64,000 bases of DNA from Companilactobacillus bobalius (GTDB taxonomy: Bacteria > Bacillota > Bacilli > Lactobacillales > Lactobacillaceae). The position numbers were made by a program, and so were the translations under genes. The stretch covers positions 186,001 to 250,000 of the forward strand of contig NZ_LNUA01000032.1 in assembly GCF_009764355.1 (NCBI RefSeq). Reading direction: 5' to 3'. The notes beneath the pieces were generated by a model, which made no database searches, was not told the DNA's origin, and saw nothing but the letters and a program-made list of their open reading frames with translations. Below are positions 49,273-61,303 of the stretch, one piece after another; positions within the stretch are counted from its first letter, which is position 1, and every line of letters starts with the position of its first letter.

Positions 49273-50964
49273 TTAGATTGAAGTTCCAATAAGCATTGGA
49301 AGGATAACAGGATTTCTCTCTGTACGTTTGTAAAGGAATTCTTGTAATCCTTCAATAATAACTCGTTTAAGAATTGCTTCAGTTACTTTATTTTCGTCAT
49401 CGTCAAAAGCATTCTTGATCAAATGGAAGACACGTTTTTGTGCTTGATTGATCAATTCGCCTGATTCACGCATATAAACGAAACCACGTGAAAGAATATC
49501 AGGACCAGCTAGAACGATGTGCTTTTGATAATCAATAGTTGCTACAACAACGACCATTCCTTCTTCTGAAAGAACTTGACGATCATGAATAACAACATTA
49601 CCAATATCACCAACACCCTTACCATCGACGTAGACGTCGCCAGCAGGGAAGTGACCTGCAACTCGAGCATTATCCTTAGTTAAAGCTAAGACATCACCAT
49701 TTTCCAAAAGGAATGAATGATCTTGAGGAACATCACACAAAGCAGCAAGCTCAGTGTGAATCTTCAACATACGATATTCACCGTGAATTGGCATAAAGAA
49801 CTTAGGTTTCATCAAGCGAAGCATCAACTCTTGTTCCTCTTGACCACCATGTCCTGAAGCATGGATATTATTAACTTTACCATGAATAACTTCAGCACCA
49901 GCTTCTGATAATTGGTTAATCAAATGGTTAACACTGATAGTATTACCAGGAATTGGATTACTTGAGAAGATAACAGTATCTCCAGGTTGAATAGTAATCT
50001 GTCTGTGTGTTCCGTTAGCAATACGACTCAATGCGGCTAATGGTTCACCTTGTGATCCGGTACAAAGAATCAAAGTCTCATTTGCGGGTGTTTGGTTCAA
50101 AGCATGTGGATCAATTAACATATCATCAGAAATATTAAGGTAACCAAGTTCACGACCATTTTCAATTGCTTGTTCCATACTTCGTCCGAAGACAGCAATC
50201 TTACGTCCTTGTTGGATAGCTGCATCAACAGCCTGCGAGATACGATAAATATTAGAAGCAAAGGTAGCAAAGATAATTCTGCCACTGATAGTTTCAAATA
50301 TTTGATGAATCGTCAAACCAACTGAACGTTCAGATTTTGAAAATGTAGGAATTTCAGCATTTGTACTATCTGATAGTAAACATAAGACACCTTTTTGGCC
50401 TAAGGCAGCCATCTTTTGTAAGTTAGGTGATGGTAAACCAGCAACTGGAGTCAAATCAAATTTGAAATCACCAGTTTCAACGATGATGCCTTGTGGCGTA
50501 TGGACAGCAACACCCAAGGTATCAGGAATAGAGTGGGTAGTTCTGAAGAAGGAAACACTTGTCTTAGGGAATTTGATAACATCATCTTCATGCAAGACAT
50601 GCATTTCTGTAGTTCTTAACAATCCGTGTTCTTCCAATTTACCCTTGATCAATGCACATGCCAATGGACCGGCGTAAACAGGGATATTTGGAAGTTGTTG
50701 GAGAAGATAAGGAATACCACCAATGTGGTCTTCGTGACCATGAGTGATAAATAATCCTTTGATCTTGTCCTTATTTTCTACTAAGTAACTGTAGTCGGAA
50801 ATGACGTAGTCAATTCCAAGAAGTTCATCTTCAGGAAACTTAATTCCGGCATCAATTACAATCAGTTCGTCTTGATACTGAACTCCGTACATATTTTTAC
50901 CGATTTCACCAAGGCCCCCGATGGCAAAAACGGCAACTTCATTATTTTTAACTTTAAATGACAT
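49273..50964 (-). CDS. rnjA: Ribonuclease J1
   Basis: Metallo-beta-lactamase RNase with endo- and 5'-3' exonuclease activity in mRNA turnover. Metal site [13 protein letters not shown], then [13 protein letters not shown], beta-CASP motifs STNAEIP and [25 protein letters not shown] and [10 protein letters not shown]. 563 residues, intact. It follows rpoY closely (3 bases), the typical rpoY-rnjA pairing of Firmicutes. Confidence 0.96.
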   Translation of the reverse strand: MSFKVKNNEVAVFAIGGLGEIGKNMYGVQYQDELIVIDAGIKFPEDELLGIDYVISDYSYLVENKDKIKGLFITHGHEDHIGGIPYLLQQLPNIPVYAGPLACALIKGKLEEHGLLRTTEMHVLHEDDVIKFPKTSVSFFRTTHSIPDTLGVAVHTPQGIIVETGDFKFDLTPVAGLPSPNLQKMAALGQKGVLCLLSDSTNAEIPTFSKSERSVGLTIHQIFETISGRIIFATFASNIYRISQAVDAAIQQGRKIAVFGRSMEQAIENGRELGYLNISDDMLIDPHALNQTPANETLILCTGSQGEPLAALSRIANGTHRQITIQPGDTVIFSSNPIPGNTISVNHLINQLSEAGAEVIHGKVNNIHASGHGGQEEQELMLRLMKPKFFMPIHGEYRMLKIHTELAALCDVPQDHSFLLENGDVLALTKDNARVAGHFPAGDVYVDGKGVGDIGNVVIHDRQVLSEEGMVVVVATIDYQKHIVLAGPDILSRGFVYMRESGELINQAQKRVFHLIKNAFDDDENKVTEAILKRVIIEGLQEFLYKRTERNPVILPMLIGTSI

Positions 50965-50967
50965 TAA

Positions 50968-51180
50968 CTAAAACTCCGTTAATTTAAACTCAGGACTCTT
51001 TTTCTCGTACTCCAAATGCTTTTCGTCGAGTTCCTGAATAAATTCAATGTTATAGTCGGTATTCTTTTCAACTGCTTCACGTACAGCAATGCTTGATTCA
51101 GCATCCATGTATAGTGAATGTGTAAATTCACGACGGGGGTTATCTAGTTCGCTTGTTTGATATAAAACTTTATAAATCAA
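50968..51180 (-). CDS. rpoY: RNA polymerase epsilon subunit RpoY
   Basis: 70-residue RNAP accessory subunit (formerly DUF1447). MIYKVLYQTSELDNPRRE, the SLYMDAES core and EFIQELDEKHLEYEKKSPEFKLTEF end are all characteristic. AAAGGAG precedes the ATG. Intact and upstream of rnjA, as expected. Confidence 0.95.
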   Translation of the reverse strand: MIYKVLYQTSELDNPRREFTHSLYMDAESSIAVREAVEKNTDYNIEFIQELDEKHLEYEKKSPEFKLTEF

Positions 51181-51317
51181 TATAAATTTCTCCTTTAAAT
51201 CGAATTAAATGAAACAGGTCAGTTTCATTTGACGTTTTTTCTAGTCCATTTGTGCGTTAATCAATAGATAGCACAATTCTACCATATATAAAATAGTAAG
51301 TATACTTGAAGGCTGTA

Positions 51318-51878
51318 TTAAGAAATTACAACAGTACTTGGATCAAGTGTAAATGGTTCTTTTTTGTCGATCTTGTCGTAATATAGGTGACCATTTAAAT
51401 GATCGATTTCATGTTGACAAACGATAGCAGGGTAACCTTTAACACGTAGTGTTTGAGAATTACCTTCAAAATCATCATATTTAATAGTAATACGATCAGC
51501 ACGTGGTACGAATCCTGGAACGTCTTTATCAACTGAAAGGCAACCTTCACCTTCAGACAAGGCAGCCTTTTGAACTGAGTTTCTGACAATAACAGGATTG
51601 ATCAGAGTGATTTTAAGAAGAGGTTTGTCAGGATCTTCTTCATTTGGTACTAAAACAGCAGCCATCATTTCTGAAACACCAACTTGAGGAGCAGCCAAAC
51701 CGCTACCATCTCGTAATTGGTGCTTTTCAGCATATTCTTCATCTTGACTCTTAACGAGATATTCCATCATATTAGCGGCTAAAGCTTTGTCTTCATCGCT
51801 TAATGGGAATTTAACATCTGCTGCAACTTTTCTTAAAACGGGATCGCCATCACGGACGATATCTTTCATAAAATACAT
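51318..51878 (-). CDS. def: Peptide deformylase
   Basis: Metalloenzyme removing the N-formyl group from nascent proteins. The three motifs are complete: GSGLAAPQVG, EGEGCLS and the HExxH-type QHEIDHLNG. The insertions between motifs I and II place it with type II (Gram-positive) deformylases; 186 residues. The start at MYFMKDIVRDGDPVLR is preferred because GGAGGAAA lies just upstream; an upstream in-frame start is unnecessary. Confidence 0.95.
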   Translation of the reverse strand: MYFMKDIVRDGDPVLRKVAADVKFPLSDEDKALAANMMEYLVKSQDEEYAEKHQLRDGSGLAAPQVGVSEMMAAVLVPNEEDPDKPLLKITLINPVIVRNSVQKAALSEGEGCLSVDKDVPGFVPRADRITIKYDDFEGNSQTLRVKGYPAIVCQHEIDHLNGHLYYDKIDKKEPFTLDPSTVVIS

Positions 51879-52101
51879 AGTTTCCTCCGAATGTTTAATT
51901 GTATAAAAATACTTCAGTATATCCATTATAGATTATTTTTCGATAAAAATAGAAGGATTTGAGAAAAAACCTGCTTGAGAATTTTTAGAAAACGATTTCT
52001 GTCTGCTTCTGTTTAATTTGTTAAGGGGGAGCATGATAAAATACTCTTATATGTTATCGGTTACACGAAGATACATAAAATATTGCTACTGGAGGTTTTA
52101 T

Positions 52102-53100
52102 ATGAGATTAATTGACTTTGGTGTCAGAGAAGATGAAAAAAAATATATTGAGGAATGGTCTAAAGAGAACAATATAGAAGTAAAAATCGTTTCCGATTTA
52201 CTAACGCCTGAGACCGTTCAGCTAGCAAAGGGTTATGACGGGATTGTTGCTTATCAGCAATTGCCATACGTTTAGATCGAGGTCGCTGCAATGAAGTAAG
52301 TTCATTGCCATGTCCTTTCGCTTAGAAATGTCGGCGTCGATAATGTCCCATTTGCAGCTCTCAAGAAAAATCAAATTCGTTTGACTAATGTACCTAGTTA
52401 TTCACCAGAAGCTATTGCGGAATATTCAGTTACAGGTTTGATGGCATTACTAAGAAATCTAAAACATATGATCAGAAAAGCGGTTTAACATGATTTTCAA
52501 TGGGCTCCTGATATCGGACGTGAGCTCAATCAGCTTACAGTGGGTGTCGCTGGAACCGGAAGAATTGGTCGTGCTGCAATAAAAATTTATCAAGGATTTG
52601 GAGCAAAAGTTATTGCATATGATAAATTTCACAATCCAGAATTAGAAAAAGAAGGAATGTACGTCGATGATCTTGATACTTTATTGAAAGAATCAGATGT
52701 CGTAACGTTGCATATTCCAAGCCTTGGTAAAGGCCATACTTTGATCAATAGTAAGTCGATTGCCGAGATGAAAGATAATGCTATCGTCATTAATACAGCA
52801 CGTGGCGATTTGATTAATACGAAGGATCTATATGATGCTGTAGCTTCAGGTAAGCTTTATGGAGCTGTTTTGGATGTTTATGAAAAAGAAGTTGGTGTCT
52901 TTAATTCCGATTTGAGTGATCAGGAATTTTCTGATGATGTATTAGATAAAGTAATTAAAAGTCCAAGATTTATTTTGACACCACATATTGCTTTCTATAC
53001 AACTAAGGCTGTTAAAAACATGGCGACTGTTTCACTAAATGCCATGGTTTCAGAATTAAATACCGGAACTTCAGAAAATGAGATAGATTTGGAAAAATAG
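52102..53100 (+). pseudogene. ldhD: D-lactate dehydrogenase (D-2-hydroxyacid dehydrogenase), two replaced blocks
   Basis: NAD-dependent fermentative enzyme. VAYQQLPY, SLRNVGVDNVPFAALKK, VPSYSPEAIAEYSVT, NAD-binding GVAGTGRIGRAA, NTARGDLIN, LDVYEKEVGVFN and the catalytic histidine in LTPHIAFYT are present. Block one (about 52266-52318) after LPY contains two stops. Block two (about 52466-52491) between LKH and WAPDIGREL has one TAA (52486-52488). Frames agree throughout; 332 codons, the usual LdhD length. ATG at 52102 follows GGAGG. Confidence 0.92.
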
Positions 53101-53199
53101 TGACCATTTTCACAAACTATTATAAATTTATTTATGTTCAAAGAATGCCTAAATTACTTGTTTTTTGAGTGATCAATGTTAGACTAAAAATATATGAAA

Positions 53200-53230
53200 G
53201 CCCTTACAGGTTTCACAAGGGCAAGTTTTT
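53200..53230 (+). terminator. Hairpin between ldhD and pdhA
   Basis: GCCCTT / AAGGGC with an 11-base loop and a downstream TTTTT. It is more likely the ldhD terminator or a pdh leader attenuator than incidental; the GC stem is only 6 bp. Confidence 0.5.
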
Positions 53231-53248
53231 ATGAAAGGACTGTGGAGA

Positions 53249-54349
<1,101 letters not shown>

Positions 54350-54351
54350 AA

Positions 54352-55329
54352 ATGGCTAAGAAAACTTACATTCAAGCAATTACAGACGCCTTAGACATTG
54401 TTCTTGAAGATGATCCAAAAACTTTGATCTTTGGTGAAGATGTCGGTAAAAACGGTGGTGTTTTCAGAACGACTCAAGGACTTCAGGAAAAGTATGGTGA
54501 AGATCGTGTCTTCGACGTCATTTTAGCTGAATCAGGATTTACGGCAATGAAGCTCCTATTAGGTATAACTTTAAGGATGCTGGCGTTAAGAATTCAATTT
54601 ATGGGCTCCTATCTTGAAGCTGTTGATCAAATTATTGGTCAAGAAGCTAGAATGCGTTTCCGTTTTGATGGATTAAAGACAGCTCCTGTAACGATTCGTA
54701 CACCTTATGGTGGTGGTACTCATACTGCTGAAATGCACGCTGATAATTTGGAAAATATTTTTGCAAGTACTCCAGGTATGCGCGTTGTTATGCCAAGTAA
54801 TCCATATGATGCTAAAGGATTATTGATTTCCTCAGTTGAAAATAACGATCCTGTGCTATTCATGGAAAACTTGAAGTTATATCGTTCAATGAAAGATGAT
54901 ATTCCTGATGGCAAGTATACAGTTCCATTGGACAAGGCTAATGTTGCCCGTGAGGGTAATGACATCACCATCGTAGCTTACGGTGCTGAAGTAAATGAGG
55001 CCTTGAAGGTTGCTGATGATTTGGCAAAGAAGAATATTTCTGTTGAAGTTATTGATCTTAGAACAGTTTCACCAATTGATACCGATACAATTTTCAAATC
55101 AATCGAAAAGACTCATAAAGTAGTTATTGTTCAAGAAGCACAAAAAATAGCTGGTGTGGGTGCACAAGTTGCCTCAGCTATTGCCGAAGATGCGGTTCTT
55201 TCTCTTGATGCACCAATTGGTAGAGTTGCGGCTCCAAATAGTGTATATCCATTTGCCTTAGGTGAAGACACTTGGATTCCACGTGCAAAAGAAATTGAAG
55301 AAAAAGTAAATGAAATTCTCAACTACTAA
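54352..55329 (+). CDS. pdhB: Pyruvate dehydrogenase E1 beta subunit, with one suspect block
   Basis: Transketolase-fold partner of PdhA. IQAITDALDIVLEDD, FGEDVGKNGGVFRTTQGL, the TPP-site glutamate in LAESG, GGGTHTAEMHADNLE and VVMPSNPYDAKGLL, with the C-terminal VIDLRTVSPID. No stop, 325 residues. However 54541-54593 reads FTAMKLLLGITLRMLALR where IGGxAIGLAxxGFxPVxE is conserved. In another frame this block reads YGNEAPIRYNFKDAGVKN, a coherent protein piece. It is therefore a replaced block that happens to stay open and would escape a stop-codon check. Confidence 0.93.
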   Translation: MAKKTYIQAITDALDIVLEDDPKTLIFGEDVGKNGGVFRTTQGLQEKYGEDRVFDVILAESGFTAMKLLLGITLRMLALRIQFMGSYLEAVDQIIGQEARMRFRFDGLKTAPVTIRTPYGGGTHTAEMHADNLENIFASTPGMRVVMPSNPYDAKGLLISSVENNDPVLFMENLKLYRSMKDDIPDGKYTVPLDKANVAREGNDITIVAYGAEVNEALKVADDLAKKNISVEVIDLRTVSPIDTDTIFKSIEKTHKVVIVQEAQKIAGVGAQVASAIAEDAVLSLDAPIGRVAAPNSVYPFALGEDTWIPRAKEIEEKVNEILNY

Positions 55330-55354
55330 TTAATCGAAGGAAGGGAATCCAACT

Positions 55355-56638
55355 ATGGCTTACAAATTTAAATTACCTGAGCTAGGTGAAGGGATGGCCG
55401 AAGGTGAGATCGCCAGCTGGCTAGTAAAAGAAGGAGACACAGTTAAAGAAGATGACTCCTTAGTAGAAATTCAAAATGACAAATCAGTTGAAGAATTGCC
55501 TTCACCAGTTGCTGGTACTGTTAAACAAATTGTTGCTCAAGAGGGAGATACTGTTGAAATCGGTGACACTTTGATTGTAATCGATGATGGTTCTCCCGAT
55601 ACAGCTGACGATGATCAACCAGCTAAAGATGACAAGGAAACTGAAAAGCCCGATAAAGAAACTGAAAGTGCACCTAAAGAAGAAGCTGCTTCCGGTCCAG
55701 CTACTGGATCAGTTGATGCTCACTATTTAGCAATGCCTTCAGTACGTCAATATGCTCGTGACAAAGGTGTTGATTTGGCAAAGGTCACACCTAGTGGCAA
55801 GCACGGACAAATTACTAAAGCTGATGTAGATTCATTCGACGGTAGTGCCGCACCTCAAGCAGCACAATCATTACCAGCAGAATTATCGAGTCAAACGTCT
55901 GGTTATAATACTGAACTAATTAGTGAGAGTACAGTTAATAAAGCGGCCGGTTTGCACGAATTACATAGAAAAGCTATTGCTAAGGCAATGCTTAATAGCA
56001 AACACACAGCTCCACATGTAACTAGTTTTGATGACGTCGAAGTAAGTGCTTTAATGGCTAACCGTAAGAAATATAAGGCAATTGCTGCTGATAAAGGTAT
56101 CCATTTAACATTCTTACCTTATATCGTAAAAGCTTTAGTTGCTGTAATGAAAGAATACCCAGAATTGAATGCTTCAATTGACGATTCTACTGAAGAAATT
56201 GTCTACAAACATTATTACAATGTTGGTATTGCAACTAACACAGAACATGGACTTTATGTTCCAAATGTTAAGAACGTTGATTCTAAAGGTATGTTTGAAA
56301 TTGCTAAAGAAATTACTGAAAATTCACAAGCTGCTTATGACAACAAGTTGAGTATGGATAAGATGTCAGGCGGTTCAATTACAATCAGTAACGTCGGTTC
56401 TATTGGTGGCGGCTGGTTTACACCAGTTATCAATTATCCAGAAGTAGCAATTCTTGGTGTTGGTAAGATTGCTAAAGAACCTTATGTTGATGAAGATGGC
56501 AACATTCAAGTAGGTAACATGTTGAAGTTATCATTGAGCTATGATCACAGATTGATCGATGGTGCTTTAGCACAAAATGCTTTGAATCTCTTGAAGAAAT
56601 TGTTGCATGATCCAGATATGTTATTAATGGAGGGCTAG
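55355..56638 (+). CDS. pdhC: Dihydrolipoamide acetyltransferase E2
   Basis: Core of the PDH complex. One lipoyl domain (residues 1-80; lysine in QNDKSVEELPSP), an Asp/Glu/Lys/Pro-rich linker (about 85-122), the E1/E3-binding domain (AMPSVRQYARDKGVDLAKV...GKHGQITKADV), a second linker, and the catalytic domain ending LSYDHRLIDGALAQ with the active-site histidine. 427 residues, intact. Starts after GGAAGGG, 25 bases past pdhB. Confidence 0.96.
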   Translation: MAYKFKLPELGEGMAEGEIASWLVKEGDTVKEDDSLVEIQNDKSVEELPSPVAGTVKQIVAQEGDTVEIGDTLIVIDDGSPDTADDDQPAKDDKETEKPDKETESAPKEEAASGPATGSVDAHYLAMPSVRQYARDKGVDLAKVTPSGKHGQITKADVDSFDGSAAPQAAQSLPAELSSQTSGYNTELISESTVNKAAGLHELHRKAIAKAMLNSKHTAPHVTSFDDVEVSALMANRKKYKAIAADKGIHLTFLPYIVKALVAVMKEYPELNASIDDSTEEIVYKHYYNVGIATNTEHGLYVPNVKNVDSKGMFEIAKEITENSQAAYDNKLSMDKMSGGSITISNVGSIGGGWFTPVINYPEVAILGVGKIAKEPYVDEDGNIQVGNMLKLSLSYDHRLIDGALAQNALNLLKKLLHDPDMLLMEG

Positions 56639-56643
56639 TTAAC

Positions 56644-58071
56644 ATGGCAGAAAACGTAATAGAAAAAGATACCGTTATTATTGGTTCCGGCCCTGGTGGT
56701 TACGTTGCAGCAATCAGAGCTTCAGAATTAGGACAAGATGTTACTATTATTGAAAAGTCAGATACCGTTGGTGGTGTTTGTCTAAACGTTGGTTGTGTTC
56801 CATCAAAGGCTTTAATCACAGCCGGACATAGACTCCAACAAGCTAAAGATTCATCAACTTATGGAATTACAACTAGTGATGCCACAATTGACTTCACTAA
56901 GACTCAAGCTTGGAAAGATGAAAAAGTTGTTGCCAGAATGACTGGCGGTGTACAAATGCTTTTGAAGAAGCATCATGTTGAATTGATCAACGGCGAAGCT
57001 TATTTAGATAGCGATACACAACTAAGAGTTATGCCAAGTGGTCCTAGACAATTTATGGATAATGGCGGCCAGTAAAAAACCAATAAATAATGCTTGATTT
57101 TAGCAAATGGTAGTCGCCCCATTGAAATTAGAGGATTCAAGTTTGATGATCGTGTTATCGATTCAACTGGTGGATTGAATTTGAAAGAAGTTCCAAAGGA
57201 ATTCGTCATCATTGGTGGTGGTTATGTCGGAACAGAGTTGGCTGGAGCTTATGCTGACTTGGGTTCACACGTAACTATTCTTGAAGGCAATACTAATATT
57301 ATTCCTAACTTTGAAAAAGATATGGTTTCAATCGTTAAGAAGAACCTTGAAAAGAAGGGTCGGTAATTTATTCCAAATGCTATGGCCAAAAAGAGTGAAA
57401 ACAAGGGCGAAAGGGTTGAAGTAACTTATGAAGTTGATGGCAAGCCAACAACAATCAGTGCTGATTATTGTATGGTAACCGTTGGTCGTCGTCCAAATAC
57501 TGATAATTTTGGACTTGAAATGACCAATGTCAAATTGACTGAAAAAGGTTTAGTTGAAGTAGACGCATAACATTAACTTCCAATCCATAATATTTATGCA
57601 ATTGGAGATATTACACCAGGTCCAGTGTTTAATCATAAAGCTGTCTTTGAGGCTAAGACAACAGCTGGAGCAATTTCAGGTAAACATACAGCTAACGACT
57701 ATATTGGCGTTCCAGCTGTTTGTTTCACTGATCCTGAGTTAGCTAGTGTCGGTCTAACAGAAAAAGATGCTAAGGATAAGGGAATTGATGTCAAAGTAGC
57801 TAAATTCCCATTTGCCGGAAATGCACGTGCTGTTTCACTTGATGCCGCTGAAGGATTTGTTAAGTTAATTGCTCAAAAAGATACAGGTACTTTACTAGGT
57901 GGTCAAATCGTTGGACCAGGAGCTAGTGACTTGATTTCTGAATTAAGTGTAGCTGTTAATTGTCAACTTAATGCTGAGGATATTGCTCTCACAATTCATC
58001 CACATCCAACTTTGGGTGAACCTATTCAAGAAGCTGCCGATATTTTAATCGGTTATCCAACACACATTTAA
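56644..58071 (+). pseudogene. pdhD: Dihydrolipoamide dehydrogenase E3, three replaced blocks
   Basis: FAD disulfide reductase re-oxidising lipoamide. FAD motif TVIIGSGPGGYVAAI, redox cysteines GGVCLNVGCVPSKALI, NAD motif [27 protein letters not shown], and the dimer-interface histidine in [16 protein letters not shown]. Stops at 57073-57075 and just after (block about 57060-57092, before [11 protein letters not shown]), 57364-57366 (KKGR, stop, FIPNAM) and 57568-57576 (VDA, stop, H, stop). Four frame segments agree and 475 codons is normal. GPVFNHKA may be a fourth small change (ALAHKA expected). A terminator follows. Confidence 0.93.
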
Positions 58072-58140
58072 TAGAAAAAAGGGAAGAACGTTTAGAAACC
58101 GAAAAGAGGATTTTTCGTATACTAAATTAATTATTTCCAT

Positions 58141-58173
58141 AAAAAAGCGATGCAATTGTATCGCTTTTTTTGT
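58141..58173 (+). terminator. Terminator of the pdh operon
   Basis: AAAAAAGCGAT / ATCGCTTTTTT around a short loop with a seven-T tail. Confidence 0.85.
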
Positions 58174-58203
58174 ATAGTAGAGTAAAAATGAAGGGAGCTA
58201 TCA

Positions 58204-58494
58204 ATGCATAATTACAGTTATCCTCTTGATGAGACATGGTCACAAGATGAGATTGTTAAAGTGATTGCTTTGTATAATGCGGTTGAAAAGGCCTATGAAT
58301 CAAGTATAAAAAGTGATGAATTTTTGCAAAAATATCGCTCATTCCAACAAGTGGTTCCAATGAAAATGGAGCAAAAAAAATTAGATAAAGAATTTGAGTT
58401 TGAATCGGGCTATTCCATCTATCAAGTGTTTAAAAAGTGTCGTACAGCAAAAAAAGGCGAGAAAGTAAGGATTCACAATGACAGTAGACAGTAA
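58204..58494 (+). CDS. UPF0223 (YktA-like) protein
   Basis: 96-residue all-helical protein of the UPF0223 family, function unknown. YSYPLDETWSQDEIVKVIALYNAVEKAYE at the start is characteristic, as is QVVPMKMEQKKLDKEFEFESGYSIYQVFK. GAAGGGAG precedes the ATG. It overlaps the inositol-phosphatase gene by 17 bases, a pairing conserved in lactobacilli. Confidence 0.88.
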   Translation: MHNYSYPLDETWSQDEIVKVIALYNAVEKAYESSIKSDEFLQKYRSFQQVVPMKMEQKKLDKEFEFESGYSIYQVFKKCRTAKKGEKVRIHNDSRQ

Positions 58495-59257
58495 GGAAAT
58501 AGATAAATTTCTAGTAGAACTTTTACAAAATGTGGGTAAGAGTTTGAGGGATGATGCTTTAAAAAAGAAATCTGTTGATACAAAAAAGAACCGAAATGAT
58601 TTAGTAACAAATTTTGATAAAAAAACTGAACGCTATATTAATTCCGAGATTAAAAGAGTTTTTCCAGAAGCTACGATTGTTAGTGAAGAAGGATATGGTG
58701 ATTTAGTAACAGATATGTCGGGTCTAGTTTTTTTTGTCGATCCAATCGATGGGTAGTTATAATTTGCTAAGCTTAGTTGATATTTTATTGGGCTTAGGCA
58801 TTGTTACATTGATGGCAAACCATTAATTGGTGCTATTATAGATGTTATGGGTAATAACATTTACCATGGCGGTAAAGAAATTGGCTTGTTCATTAATGAT
58901 GAGAGAATATATTGTCCAAGAAATTTTTCTTTCATTATAGGTTTAGTCGATGTTTCGGCACAGACAAAATGTTCTAATAAATTTAATGTTCAGGAAGTCA
59001 TTAAAAAAAGTAGCGAATTCAGAGTTTATGGAAGTGCGGGAATTATTTTTGGTCATCTCTTGACTGGAAAAGAAGTCATGTATATGTCATACTTAGCACC
59101 ATGGGATTTGGCTGCCGGGCGTGTCTTATGTGAAGCTGCAGGTATGAGTGTAGTAAGTATTGACGATGCACCAATAAATATGCTAAAATCACAAGTCGTA
59201 ATAGTTGGTACTCAGAAAGTTGTTTCTGAAGCACTGACGACAGTCAAAACGCGTTAG
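58478..59257 (+). pseudogene. Inositol monophosphatase family protein (SuhB-like), active-site block replaced
   Basis: Mg-dependent phosphatase family. RNDLVTNFDKKTERYI, IVSEEGYGD and FFVDPIDG give metal-binding residues; a TAG directly follows DPIDG (58754-58756), exactly where TxNF should complete the motif. Two more stops precede YIDGKPLIGAIIDVMG. The block (58754-58815) reads in another frame as YNLLSLVDILLGLGIVT, a hydrophobic protein piece. The second metal motif LAPWDLAAGRVLCEAAG is intact. Frame conserved, 259 codons. Substrate uncertain; annotated fructose-1,6-bisphosphatase or inositol phosphatase in relatives. Confidence 0.88.
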
Positions 59258-59259
59258 TG

Positions 59260-59287
59260 AACTGTGAGAAGTTTCACAGTTTTTTTA
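59260..59287 (+). terminator. Terminator after the inositol phosphatase gene
   Basis: AACTGTGA / TTCACAGTT stem with a short AGAAG-type loop, then a T-run of six. Confidence 0.9.
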
Positions 59288-59330
59288 TTGCTAGTAATTT
59301 AAACACGTATTTATGGAAGGAAGAACTAAT

Positions 59331-61172
59331 TTGACTAAGAGAAGAGAAGATATTAGAATATGTGGGATCTTCGCTCACGTTGACCTCAAAGAAAAACAAT
59401 TAGTTAACGAAATGTTAAAACAATCAGTTACATTGGATTAAAAATTAAATTTTCAAAATCGTGCCCTTGATTCAAATGCTATTGAAAGAGAACGTGGAAT
59501 CTCAATTTTTTCTAAGAATACTGCTGTTGATTATGACGGCAAGAAGATCAACATCTTGGATACCCCAGGACACGCTGACTTCGGTGGTGAAGTTGAACGT
59601 ATCATGAAGATGGTTGACGGTGTACTTCTAGTTGTCGATGCATATGAAGGTACAATACCCCAAACTTGGTCTGTTTATTAACGAATTAAAAAATCAACAG
59701 AATATTGATCAAATTTCTTCATTAATATGTAAATACATTGCTAGTGAGTATATGAAAGACAGTGAGAACTTCTTGAATTGTTCATCGAATTAGGTGCTGA
59801 CGATTCACAACTTGATTTCCCAGTTGTTTATGCTTCTGCTATTAATGGTACATCAAGTTACTCAGATGATCCTGCTAACCAAGAACACACAATGAACCCA
59901 ATCTTTGATACAATTTTGAAGACAATTCCAGCTCCAGTTGACAACTCAGATGAACCTCTACAATTCCAAGTTGCCTTGCTAGATTACAATGACTATGTTG
60001 GTCGTATCGGTATTGGACGCAATCATTTTGGCAATGTTTACGAAGTATTTTTCGTTACGGTGATTGGAATGAATTGATAAACAAAGATCTTCCGTGTTAC
60101 AAAGCTATTTGGTTTCCTTGGTTTGAACCGTGTTGAAATTCAATCAGCTAAAGCCGGAGATTTAATTGCTGTTTCTGGTATGGAAGATATTTATGTTGGT
60201 GAAACTGTTACACCAGTTGATCATCAAGAAGCACTTCCATTGCTACGTATTGATGAACCAACACTACAAATGACATTCTTGCAAAACAACTCACCTTTCG
60301 CTGGTCGTGAAGGTACAGAAGTTACTGCTAGAAAGATCGAAGATCGTTTAAGAAGACAACTACATACTGATGTTTCTCTTAAAGTTGAAAATACAGACCA
60401 AGCTGGTTCATGGCTAGTTTCAGGTCGTGGTGAACTTCACTTGTCAATTCTTGTTGAAGAAATGCGTCGTGAAGGTTTCGAATTACAACTATCACGTCCA
60501 GAAGTTATTTACAAGACAGTTGATAATCAAAAGTGCGAACCTTTTGAAGAGGTAACTATTGATACACCTGATGAATATGTTGGTTCAGTTATCGACTCAA
60601 TGTCACAACGTAAAGGTGACATGCAAAACATGGAAAGTACTGGAAATGGCCAAACAAGACTTATCTTCTCAGCACCTTCACGTGGTTTGATCGGTTACTC
60701 AACAGAGTTCTTATCAATGACTGGTGGTTATGGTATTTTGAACCATACATTCTCAGAATACAAACCAGTTGTTAGAAACTGGAACCCAGGTAGAAGAACT
60801 GGTGCTTTGGTTTCAATCAACCAAGGTCCATCAACTACTTACTCACTACAATCTGTTGAAGGTCGTGGTACATTGTTCATTGGTGCCGGTGTTGATGTAT
60901 ATGAAGGTATGATCGTTGGTGAAAGTAGTCGTGATCAAGATATCGCTGTTACTGTTACTAAGGGTAAGAACCTTACAAATACTCGTGCTTCTGGTAAAGA
61001 TCATGCTGCTGCTATCAAGACTCCAAAGGCAATGTCACTTGAACAATCAATCGAATTCCTAAACGAAGACGAACTTTGTGAAGTAACACCTAAGAGTGTT
61101 AGATTACGTAAGAAGATCTTGAACACAAACGAACGTAAGAAGTTTGACAAAACGAAAAAAATGTCTAAATAA
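59331..61172 (+). pseudogene. typA: Ribosome-associated GTPase TypA/BipA, G-motifs replaced
   Basis: Translational GTPase acting on ribosome assembly and stress. TTG start (TKRREDIR), after GGAAGGAAG. G1 should read HVDHGKTT but is HVDLKEKQ (59385-59399). A TAA follows at 59439-59441. G3 is intact ([16 protein letters not shown]). Block 59660-59776 deletes G4 NKID and has several stops; in another frame it reads [20 protein letters not shown], a coherent protein piece. Block 60025-60090 replaces the start of domain II (RGTIKVGDQV). The rest, including RGELHLSILVEEMRREGFEL and FSAPSRGLIGYSTEFL, is normal. Frame conserved; 613 codons, the family length. Confidence 0.93.
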
Positions 61173-61182
61173 TCAGATTATT

Positions 61183-61220
61183 AAAGAAGCTAAGGATAGA
61201 TTTCCTTAGCTTCTTTTTTT
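61183..61220 (+). terminator. Terminator of typA
   Basis: AAAGAAGCTAAGGA / TCCTTAGCTTCTTT stem with a T-run. Confidence 0.92.
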
Positions 61221-61266
61221 ATGCCAAAAAGACAGAGTAGGACAGTTTTTTTCTGGTATTATTTGG

Positions 61267-61275
61267 TGGTATAAT
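61267..61275 (+). promoter_or_regulatory. Extended -10 promoter of ftsW
   Basis: TGGTATAAT, 29 bases before the ftsW start. The -35 zone is a T-run without a clear hexamer. Confidence 0.6.
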
Positions 61276-61303
61276 CTTATTATTAGATTTTAGGAGCTAA
61301 GAT

